Below, one piece after another: positions 1-5,115 of a DNA stretch of 5,890 nucleotides. The translations under genes and the position numbers were made by a program. The stretch is taken from NCBI GenBank assembly GCA_002434595.1, contig DJKK01000332.1:1-5890 (forward strand), given 5' to 3'. Numbering within the stretch: position 1 is the first letter of the stretch; each line of letters opens with the position of its first letter. Under the pieces are notes generated by a model that saw only the letters and a list, made by a program, of their open reading frames with translations, was not told the origin of the DNA and did no database searches. This stretch comes from Alphaproteobacteria bacterium UBA6544. GTDB taxonomy: Bacteria; Pseudomonadota; Alphaproteobacteria; UBA8366.

Positions 1-119
1 CTACGGTACCTACCTACGGTACCGTACGGTACCAGCAAGTACTGGTACCACGGTACCTACGGTACCGTAGGTACCGTAGGCACCGTATGTAGGTACCTAC
101 TCTAGGTACCTACGGCTAC
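1..119. repeat. GGTACC palindromic short-repeat array
   Basis: Nine exact copies of the palindrome GGTACC start at 5, 18, 28, 44, 52, 61, 70, 92 and 105, with a degenerate copy (GGCACC) at 79. They are separated by short linkers drawn from TAC, GTA and CTAC, so the whole array is close to self-complementary and could fold into many alternative hairpins. It may continue beyond the left edge. The spacing is irregular (8 to 22 bases), so this is a cryptic simple repeat rather than a clean tandem satellite. No function is visible. Confidence 0.85.
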
Positions 120-144
120 GGTATAGAGCTTATCCGGTATTTAT

Positions 145-163
145 TAAATAAATAAATAAATAA
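145..163. repeat. (TAAA)n microsatellite
   Basis: Four complete TAAA units followed by a partial unit run from 145 to 163. This is a simple-sequence tract of a kind common in eukaryotic intergenic DNA and uncommon in GC-rich bacteria such as the one supplying the rest of the window. Confidence 0.8.
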
Positions 164-215
164 TTAAACGACTAATGATTTGATTCATTACCATACCAAA
201 AGGAAATACAAAATG

Positions 216-495
216 AGCAATAAAAGTACTAAGCTAAGGTGTAGATAAAAGTGATAACTATTACCGTTTTAGCTACATGGATAAGGAAAGTGTGACATTG
301 AGCAAAAAAGTACTAAAGCGAGATGTAGCTAAAAATGCATATTAGACACCATAACCATAAGGTGCTCCTAAATATAGCAAAAAAGTACTAAAGTAAGATG
401 TAGCTAAAAATAGAAAATCAATGAAAAATGAGACCATATGATAAGTGCTCCTAGTTGGGAGCAAAAAAGTACTAATAAATGGTGTAGCTAAAAGT
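216..495. repeat. Degenerate tandem repeat, four copies, 75-85 bp period
   Basis: A 36-base core beginning AGCAAAAAAGTACTAAAG and ending in GTAGCTAAAAAT occurs at 216-251, 301-336, 376-411 and 460-495. Copies two and three differ at only two positions; copies one and four are more diverged. Start-to-start distances are 85, 75 and 84 bases. The intervening bases also share pieces: GTGCTCCTA lies 14-15 bases before copies three (362-370) and four (445-453), so the true unit is longer than the core. An inverted copy of the core's end (TTTTAGCTAC) sits at 267-276. It is most likely an internal repeat of a eukaryotic non-coding element. There are no cas genes and the spacers are related to each other, so it is not a CRISPR array. 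Confidence 0.8.
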
Positions 496-558
496 AGTAA
501 TTAGAGCTTAAAACAGGGTTAAAACAGCTAAAAACAGGCTGAAAATCGTAGAATTAAA

Positions 559-616
559 TTTTTTTTTTTCAAAATTGAACGGCCAAAAAAAAAGTTCCCC
601 CCCCCCCCCCCCCCCC
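559..616. repeat. Homopolymer cluster T11, A9, C20
   Basis: Three homopolymers lie within 58 bases: eleven T at 559-569, nine A at 585-593 and twenty C at 597-616, followed directly by GGG. The C run marks the point after which AT-rich repeat DNA gives way to more balanced sequence. Long C runs are frequent sites of polymerase slippage, read termination and false assembly joins, so its exact length should not be trusted. Confidence 0.85.
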
Positions 617-690
617 GGGTTGGATGAGAAGGGATGAGAGAGAAGGGTGCCATGCGTGTGTCGCCATGGTTTGTGGCAAAATGGTCTAAG

Positions 691-865
691 CATTGATACG
701 AACCCGATCATGCAGTCACGTCGGGCCGACCGGCCATCTTAGCGGAACCGTCTCTAAACCTCTCTTGTTCACTACGCCAATACCGCGCGTCTATTTTGCA
801 AGGGGGTTGTTCCGCTAATTTTCACGACGAGCGACAGCGTGTCTCTGTCGAAAGATATTCGGAGG
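691..865. other. Non-coding stretch downstream of the operon
   Basis: No gene is visible between the presumed junction and the stop codon of the lyase-like gene at 866. Base composition becomes GC-rich in the first part of this interval. It holds a perfect 10-bp inverted repeat (739-748 with 809-818) and a small hairpin, CGACAG at 832-837 with CTGTCG at 845-850. That hairpin could lie in the 3' end of the minus-strand operon transcript, but it has no immediate U run and is not convincing as an intrinsic terminator. Readings in all frames here are short. Confidence 0.5.
739..818. repeat. Widely spaced 10-bp inverted repeat
   Basis: TTAGCGGAAC at 739-748 is the exact reverse complement of GTTCCGCTAA at 809-818, with 60 bases between the arms. 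The match does not extend inward or outward. It could be the footprint of a small excised or degenerate element, a pair of half-sites, or chance. There is no coding sequence between the arms. Confidence 0.5.
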
Positions 866-1831
866 TCACTCGGCCGCCACGGCACCGCGGTACTGGGTGA
901 GGCTGCCGGCGTGCATGATCGAGCCCGGCAGCGGGTGGTCGACGATATCCTCGGCGAGACGCGCAACCTCGATCAGCTTGTCGAGATCGACACCGGTCTC
1001 GATGCCGAGCTCGTTGCAGAGGAACACCACATCCTCAGTGCAGACATTGCCAGCAGCACCCTTCAGGGCTGCGAAAGGGCAACCGCCTAGGCCGGCGACC
1101 GAACTGTCGAAAAGGTCGACGCCCATTTCCATCCCGGCATAGACGTTTGCGACACCCATGCCCCGCGTGTCGTGCAAATGCAGGCAAACACGCTTGTCGG
1201 GCCAGGTTTCGCGAACCTTGCCGACGACCTCCTTAATGCCTTTCGGCGAGGCCCAACCCATGGTGTCCGCAAGGCTCAGGATTTCGATATCCGTACCTTC
1301 TTCCGCCGCGATATCGAGAATTTCCCGCAGGCGCTCCACCGCCGTTTCGGGCACGACCGAACCTTCGAAATTGCACCCAAAGGCAGTCATCAGCGACGCG
1401 CGCCGAACTTCAATACCATACTTCTTGTAAAGCTTGAGTTGACCGCGCTGGACTTCGCGGTTGATCTCGAAGCCACGGTTGGTGTTGTGCTTCATAAAGG
1501 TCTCGGATGCGGTGGTCGAGATTGAGCCCATGTGGGTCAGCTTATCGCTGTGCTGCATGGCGCGCTCTATTCCCTTCTCGTTTAGCCAGAGCGCGTGGTA
1601 GACGATGCCTTCCTTGGCGCCGAATCCATCGATTACGGCGTCCGCATCCGCCCAGCCGGGTACGCGTTTCGGATTAACGAACGACGCCACCTGAATCTTC
1701 TTCAGACCGGTTTCCGAGAGCGCATCGATCAGTTCGATTTTACGTTCGGTGTTGATCGGGCCCGTTTCGATCTGGAATCCTTCTCGCGGACCCTCCTCTT
1801 GAATGTCCACCTTCTTCGGCAGGTCGCTCAT
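866..1831 (-). CDS. HMG-CoA lyase-like DRE-TIM metallolyase
   Basis: This 321-aa protein has the length and motifs of the 3-hydroxy-3-methylglutaryl-CoA lyase family, TIM-barrel enzymes that use a divalent metal to split 3-hydroxyacyl-CoA into acetyl- or acyl-CoA plus a keto acid. Visible motifs are the N-terminal EEGPREGFQ (residues 12-20; Arg16 is the catalytic arginine), HLHDT at 218-222 (metal-binding His218 and His220), and SVAGLGGCPF at 244-253 with the catalytic cysteine at 251. Asn262 fits the remaining metal ligand. Two positions deviate from classical lyases: Glu17 replaces the usual metal-binding aspartate, and Phe253 replaces the tyrosine of the signature. These suggest a subfamily with a different substrate. 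The ATG is supported by AAGGAG six bases upstream (1843-1838). It is the last gene of the operon, 77 bases after the AtuA-like small gene. The family call is secure; the substrate is unknown. The LiuE-type lyase of terpene and leucine breakdown is the closest analogy. It is probably cytoplasmic. Confidence 0.93.
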   Translation of the reverse strand: MSDLPKKVDIQEEGPREGFQIETGPINTERKIELIDALSETGLKKIQVASFVNPKRVPGWADADAVIDGFGAKEGIVYHALWLNEKGIERAMQHSDKLTHMGSISTTASETFMKHNTNRGFEINREVQRGQLKLYKKYGIEVRRASLMTAFGCNFEGSVVPETAVERLREILDIAAEEGTDIEILSLADTMGWASPKGIKEVVGKVRETWPDKRVCLHLHDTRGMGVANVYAGMEMGVDLFDSSVAGLGGCPFAALKGAAGNVCTEDVVFLCNELGIETGVDLDKLIEVARLAEDIVDHPLPGSIMHAGSLTQYRGAVAAE

Positions 1832-1908
1832 GGCTTGCTCCTTCGCTCCAGTCAGCTCTTTCCAGAGATATGTCTAAAGGTGGCGCAGGGTCAAATGGTC
1901 GCGATGTC
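1832..1908 (-). promoter_or_regulatory. Intergenic leader with strong RBS for the lyase-like gene
   Basis: The 77-base gap between the AtuA-like small gene and the lyase-like gene holds a good Shine-Dalgarno sequence, AAGGAG at 1843-1838, six bases before the ATG. I see no clear promoter or hairpin in the gap, so the lyase is probably read from the upstream operon transcript but translated independently, unlike the overlapping genes before it. Confidence 0.65.
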
Positions 1909-2280
1909 TCAATCGCCGTGGGCCTGTTCCGCTGCCGCCAAGACTGCCGGTGTCACCCGTACCGTCATGGTCAATGCATGGAAGGACAAGGTTTTGCCGT
2001 GGCCGTCTAGATTGAGGCTGTTATTCACACCGCCCTGCAGCACATTCTCAATTACGAAGTTGAAAGCCTTCAACTTCGGCAGATCGTATCGCCGGACTTC
2101 CGTCGCGCCGCGATGGCGGAACATATCCAGCATACGAGCTTCCGTCGCCTGTTCGGCAATGGCGTCGTACCCGCTGTCGTCGAACGGGATGATGCTGACG
2201 TTCAAGCGGTCGCCCTTGTCGCCGGTGCGTCCATGAGCGATCTCGTACAAAGGAACCTCGATAAGGTCGTCAGAGATCAT
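1909..2280 (-). CDS. AtuA-like C-terminal ferredoxin-fold protein
   Basis: This 123-aa protein matches the small domain that, in many AtuA (DUF1446) proteins, is fused to the C-terminus of the large domain. The diagnostic segments are AHGRTGDKGDRLNVSI at residues 15-30 and FVIENVLQGGVNNSLNLDGH at 75-94, both typical of AtuA-like small subunits. Its ATG lies inside the end of the AtuA gene, giving an 11-base overlap, with no convincing Shine-Dalgarno sequence. Translation therefore probably depends on ribosomes finishing AtuA, which would keep the two products near 1:1. The likely role is as partner subunit of the neighbouring AtuA protein. No catalytic activity is established for this domain to my knowledge. 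No signal peptide or membrane segment is seen. Confidence 0.88.
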   Translation of the reverse strand: MISDDLIEVPLYEIAHGRTGDKGDRLNVSIIPFDDSGYDAIAEQATEARMLDMFRHRGATEVRRYDLPKLKAFNFVIENVLQGGVNNSLNLDGHGKTLSFHALTMTVRVTPAVLAAAEQAHGD

Positions 2281-3646
2281 CTTCGGTCACCAGGGTCACG
2301 CGGGGTTTCACATCCGACCGCGGTATCAGAACGGAGCCTGTCTTGACACGCCATGTCGTACTGCGACGCACGCCGCCGCCACCGGCTGGGCCGTCGCAAT
2401 AAAGTGACTCGACCTCGCGCGCGACGAGAGCTGCGGTGGCTTCGTCATGTGCGTTCGCGGCGGCACGCATGCGCACTTCGCGTGGCTCGCCGTCGAAGGA
2501 AGCTGTCAGCTCGCCGGTATCGCCGTCGTGGATGCTGACGGTGCCGATGAGATCTGTGCGGAGGTCGCAATCGAGATCTAGATAGTTGACCCGTTCGCGC
2601 ATGATCTGTGCCGCCAGCTTGGCGCGCGCCATGGCATTCGGTCCGGCATAGGAAATCTCGCCTTCGCCAAGCCAACCGCCATCCGCGCTGATCGTGACCT
2701 TAAGCGTTTCCGGAGCGGCTCTTCCTCTGGCTCCTGTGACGCGTACACGGTCCGGGCCGACCTGCTCAACTTGGACATTGGAAATATCCAGTGTCGCATC
2801 CGGTGTCAGATAGTGGGTGGGGTCGTCCAGTTCATAGAGGATCTGTTCCTTAACGGTTCGCGTGTTGACCACTCCGCCCGTGCCCGCAGGTTTGGTCACC
2901 ACGATGGAGCCATCTGCCTCTACCTCGGCGATCGGAAATCCGACATTCGCAAGGCCCAAGACGTCCTTGCGTCCGGGGTCGGCATGGTATCCGCCGGTTA
3001 TCTGGGAGCCGCACTCAAGCAAATGACCCGCCAACACTCCAGCGGCCAATTTGTCCCAATCTCCCGCTGCCCAACCGAAATGCTGCATTAGAGGACCAAG
3101 GGCGAGTGCAGAGTCGGTAACCCGTCCGGTCACGACGATGTGCGGGTCAAGATCGAGGGCGTCCGCGATTGGTTGCGCGCCGAGATAGACGTTCGCGGCC
3201 AGGATTTCTGTGTTCGCCAGGTCCAATGGCTTTTCATTCCCCCATTGTTCGGTGCGCAGGCCGCGGATGTCTTCCCGAAGGTCATCGCCGTCGACCACGG
3301 CAACGCGGAGGCCCTCAATGCCGAGCTCCTTGGCGAGCTCGTGAAGACGTCGCGCCGCGCCCATGGGATTGGCGGCGCCAAAATTACCAATAATGGGAAT
3401 GCCGCTTGAAACGCTACGTTTCAGCACCGGTCCAACGAAACCCGCGAGGTCGGGTGTGTAGCCCTTCTTGGGATCGCGGCGGCGCTCCCGCTGCGCGATT
3501 GCCAGCGTCCGCTCCGCCAAGGTCTCGTAAAACAGTGCCGCCGGTTGTCCTGATCCGATTAGTGCGTCCGCCACAGGTCCGCCCACATCCATCCTGTCGA
3601 CGGAAAATCCGGCAGCGTTCCCGATATGCATGCGTTGTGCGCTCAC
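2270..3646 (-). CDS. AtuA-family protein (DUF1446), acyclic terpene utilization type
   Basis: This 458-aa protein is an AtuA-family (DUF1446) large domain. AtuA belongs to the acyclic-terpene (citronellol/geraniol) utilization cluster of Pseudomonas, but its biochemical activity is not firmly known and homologues occur beside many CoA-thioester pathways. Recognisable blocks are GNFGAANP at residues 87-94, VTGRVTDSALALGPL at 172-186, ECGSQITGGY at 211-220, GTGGVVNTRTVKEQILYELD at 255-274 and the glycine-rich CDGPAGGGGVR at 417-427. The reading frame is open up to 3724, but I place the start at the GTG of 3646-3644: it has AAGGA seven bases upstream and overlaps the previous gene's TGA as GTGA, the usual coupled arrangement. 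An ATG five codons further in is a weaker option. The protein stops before the C-terminal small domain, which is encoded by the next, overlapping gene. It is soluble by appearance. Confidence 0.94.
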   Translation of the reverse strand: MSAQRMHIGNAAGFSVDRMDVGGPVADALIGSGQPAALFYETLAERTLAIAQRERRRDPKKGYTPDLAGFVGPVLKRSVSSGIPIIGNFGAANPMGAARRLHELAKELGIEGLRVAVVDGDDLREDIRGLRTEQWGNEKPLDLANTEILAANVYLGAQPIADALDLDPHIVVTGRVTDSALALGPLMQHFGWAAGDWDKLAAGVLAGHLLECGSQITGGYHADPGRKDVLGLANVGFPIAEVEADGSIVVTKPAGTGGVVNTRTVKEQILYELDDPTHYLTPDATLDISNVQVEQVGPDRVRVTGARGRAAPETLKVTISADGGWLGEGEISYAGPNAMARAKLAAQIMRERVNYLDLDCDLRTDLIGTVSIHDGDTGELTASFDGEPREVRMRAAANAHDEATAALVAREVESLYCDGPAGGGGVRRSTTWRVKTGSVLIPRSDVKPRVTLVTEDDL

Positions 3647-4497
3647 AGAAATTTCCTTCCGGGGCGGTTGCGTATCGCGGCGATGGCGAAATCCTGGCTG
3701 CTCATACCGGCGCGGGCGCCCCAAGCCGCCGCAAGTTCGTTAACGTGGCTGATACGGCCCGTGTTCCAGATTGAGCGAGAATCGCCGATACGTGCGGACT
3801 CGTGGCTGATAGTGGCGCCCGAGACGCCTTGTTCATCCATGACCGGTAGGCGGCTAATTCCGGCACGGTTGCGGCCGACACCCGCGTCGTGGAAGATAGC
3901 CGCGAGGACCGGTTGATAGATGGCCTGTCCGCCGTTTCGGTTCGCCGCGAGGATAGCGCCGTGCGATCCAACGATCACAACCCGGCCCGCGTCCTCCGGA
4001 ATCAGCAGAGATGCGGAATCGAGGCCCCAAACTTCCGGTTCCCAGCGCTCGGCGCGGAACTTGTAGCGCCCTTCGGAATGACTGGGCGCTTCGCCTTCGA
4101 ACGGCTCGGCGAGGCGCATTTTGCGGGCGCATTCCGAAGCCGTTTCGCCAACCGCGCACCCCACCGCGCCGGCTGCGGCATTCGTGTAGCTGATGACACC
4201 TCGGGCGTGCATGTCCTCGCCATCCCCTATCATGCCGGTCGTGTGTGCGACTGTAGCCGCTGCAATGCCGAGTTCTTGCAGATAGTCGAGGCTGCCGATC
4301 CCCGTCCGGTCCCGGCCGATGCCGGCGTCGTTGAGGATGATGCCTCGCGGTCTGGCCGATGCCGCAAGATAACCTGCATAGACGCCGCCGTGGCTGCCCG
4401 CAAGAATTACCGAACCCGCGTGTTCCGGCTTCGGTTTGGTCACCGTATCTAGCACCCAGATCGGGACGTCGTTATCGGAAGCGTTGCGTTCGGTCAT
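3643..4497 (-). CDS. Conserved two-domain protein of unknown function (tandem duplication)
   Basis: I recognise no named family here. The 284-aa protein is an internal duplication: residues 27-128 and 170-276 align along their length. Paired blocks are GSHGGVYAGYLAA / GSHGAILAA, NDAGIGRDRTGI (56-67) / HDAGVGRNRAGI (203-214), GIAAATVAHTTGMIGDG / GVSGATISHESARIGDS, and GVISYTNAAA / GRISHVNELAA. GSHG, DAG-GR-R-GI, AT--H and R/M-IGD are kept in both halves, which suggests a pseudo-dimer with two similar binding sites. A charged linker (about 129-169) separates them. There is no signal peptide or membrane helix. It is the first gene of the operon and its TGA overlaps the GTG of the AtuA gene, so the two products probably act together on the same CoA- or acid-linked pathway. 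The ATG at 4497 lacks a clear Shine-Dalgarno site. A substrate-handling enzyme or accessory protein is possible; function is not assigned. Confidence 0.88.
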   Translation of the reverse strand: MTERNASDNDVPIWVLDTVTKPKPEHAGSVILAGSHGGVYAGYLAASARPRGIILNDAGIGRDRTGIGSLDYLQELGIAAATVAHTTGMIGDGEDMHARGVISYTNAAAGAVGCAVGETASECARKMRLAEPFEGEAPSHSEGRYKFRAERWEPEVWGLDSASLLIPEDAGRVVIVGSHGAILAANRNGGQAIYQPVLAAIFHDAGVGRNRAGISRLPVMDEQGVSGATISHESARIGDSRSIWNTGRISHVNELAAAWGARAGMSSQDFAIAAIRNRPGRKFL

Positions 4498-4520
4498 GGT
4501 GTGCGGCTTGTGATCGAATG

Positions 4521-4560
4521 TTTATAACATGATATAGCGCGCGCGGGCGCGTTTCGTCAC
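4521..4560 (-). promoter_or_regulatory. Candidate promoter for the minus-strand operon
   Basis: On the minus strand, GTGACG (4560-4555) and TATATC (4536-4531) resemble -35 and -10 boxes with an 18-base spacer. A second -10-like TATAAA lies at 4526-4521 but has no partner at the right distance. Either would give a short leader of about 17-26 bases before the ATG at 4497, consistent with the missing Shine-Dalgarno site. The spacer is an alternating GC tract (GCGCGCGCGGGCGCG, 4537-4551), which is unusual between promoter boxes. This is a weak prediction by eye. Confidence 0.3.
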
Positions 4561-4628
4561 GTTGAATGGCGCCGTTTGTCGATGTTTGATGGATGACTTG
4601 GGAGTCGATCCTCTCTGTTTTCTCGAGA

Positions 4629-4658
4629 TATACTGCCCTCCCGAATATCGGAACGGAG
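4629..4658 (+). promoter_or_regulatory. -10-like box and RBS ahead of the VOC gene
   Basis: TATACT at 4629-4634 is a good -10-like hexamer, but I find no matching -35 box 16-19 bases upstream. GGAG at 4655-4658 is a ribosome binding site nine bases before the ATG at 4668, and decides that start over the upstream ATG at 4593. Confidence 0.4.
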
Positions 4659-4667
4659 TGCACGGCG

Positions 4668-5070
4668 ATGGCGGACGGAGACCGGAAGGCAAATAGGGTT
4701 GGCATAAACCACGTGCCCCTCGCGGTCGATGAGGCATTGGCATTCTATGGGCGTTTTGGATTTCGAGGTCACGAACCGAAACGAGGATATAGCGTTCATT
4801 TATTTCGGCGATCAGTTCATCAATTTTACGCGGGGACGACGGCAGGGCCCGGATGACGAGTGGCACTTCGGTATTGCGGTCGACAACAAAGAGCTCGTTC
4901 GCGAACGGTTAATCGAGATGAGCGTCGAATTGCTCGATAGCCAGTTTCTCGATTTTCTCGATCCTTGTGGCAACCGGGTCGAGATCACGACTTACACGAA
5001 CATACAGTTCAGCAAGACCCCTGGCGTATTGCGCGGAATGGGACTGTCACACCTGGATAGGACAGATTAA
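4668..5070 (+). pseudogene. VOC-family protein, frameshifted
   Basis: The gene encodes a vicinal oxygen chelate protein (glyoxalase I / extradiol dioxygenase / fosfomycin-resistance fold) of about 133 aa once a frameshift is repaired. The first frame gives GINHVPLAVDEALAFYGR, with a candidate metal ligand His15. The frame then breaks in the TTTT of 4754-4757; removing one T restores LDFEVTNRNEDIAFIYFGDQ, then WHFGIAVDN with a second histidine and FLDPCGNRVEIT with the closing glutamate. Unrepaired, translation ends at 4854-4856 after 62 residues. Both sides of the break look well conserved, so the lesion is recent or a sequencing or assembly error in a short T run. A one-base insertion or two-base loss both fit. 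The loop before ALAFYG also seems about three residues short against usual VOC proteins. The reaction is not predictable. It is divergent from the AtuA operon and may share its control region. Confidence 0.8.
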
Positions 5071-5115
5071 GCGCTCGGCGAATTGGGAAAGAAGGGGATG
5101 GCGCCCGACTGATAT
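5071..5115. other. Convergent intergenic spacer
   Basis: These 45 bases separate the stop codons of two converging genes. I see no stem-loop with a T run on either strand, so no intrinsic terminator can be called. Confidence 0.5.

Larger units (their letters stand above)
1..690. other. Gene-free, AT-rich eukaryotic-like segment
   Basis: No believable gene lies here. After the GGTACC-rich first 125 bases the segment is strongly AT-rich and made of simple and degenerate repeats, ending in T, A and C homopolymers. Codon structure, ribosome binding sites and bacterial-type spacing are all absent. The only reading frame of any length (minus strand, about 508-711) reads through the C20 run as a glycine stretch and resembles no protein I know. 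The style, including the GGATGAGAAGGGATGAGAG stretch just after the C run, recalls plant intergenic or DNA-transposon sequence, but I cannot name an element or host. The right boundary is approximate; the change to bacterial sequence falls somewhere between about 617 and 740. Chimeric assembly is the likeliest reason for its presence beside bacterial genes. Confidence 0.6.

Noticed and set aside
216..495. CRISPR-like pattern of 36-base repeats with 39-49 base spacers
   Set aside because: The repeats are degenerate, the spacers share sequence with each other, the DNA looks eukaryotic and no cas genes are present.
508..711. Minus-strand frame with a glycine run
   Set aside because: The glycines are translation of the C20 homopolymer; the frame crosses the presumed junction and has no protein-like features.
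832..850. Hairpin CGACAG/CTGTCG as an intrinsic terminator for the operon
   Set aside because: The stem is only six base pairs and no T run follows it on the minus strand.
691..865. tRNA or other structured RNA beside the junction
   Set aside because: No cloverleaf arms, T-loop motif or conserved RNA pattern could be found by eye.
1595..2236. Plus-strand open frame of 213 codons
   Set aside because: It lies opposite the lyase and AtuA-like genes, whose products have clear family motifs; its own translation resembles nothing and is an antisense shadow.
3647..3724. N-terminal extension of the AtuA protein to the ATG at 3724
   Set aside because: It lies wholly inside the upstream gene, is unlike AtuA N-termini, and the GTG at 3646 has both a ribosome binding site and stop/start coupling.
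3889..4452. Plus-strand open frame of 187 codons opposite the two-domain protein
   Set aside because: The minus-strand product has a conserved internal duplication and coupled operon context; the plus frame has no motif and arises from GC-rich third positions.
4754..4757. Programmed ribosomal frameshift in the VOC gene
   Set aside because: There is no recognisable slippery heptamer or downstream stem, and VOC genes are not known to use frameshifting; mutation or sequence error is simpler.
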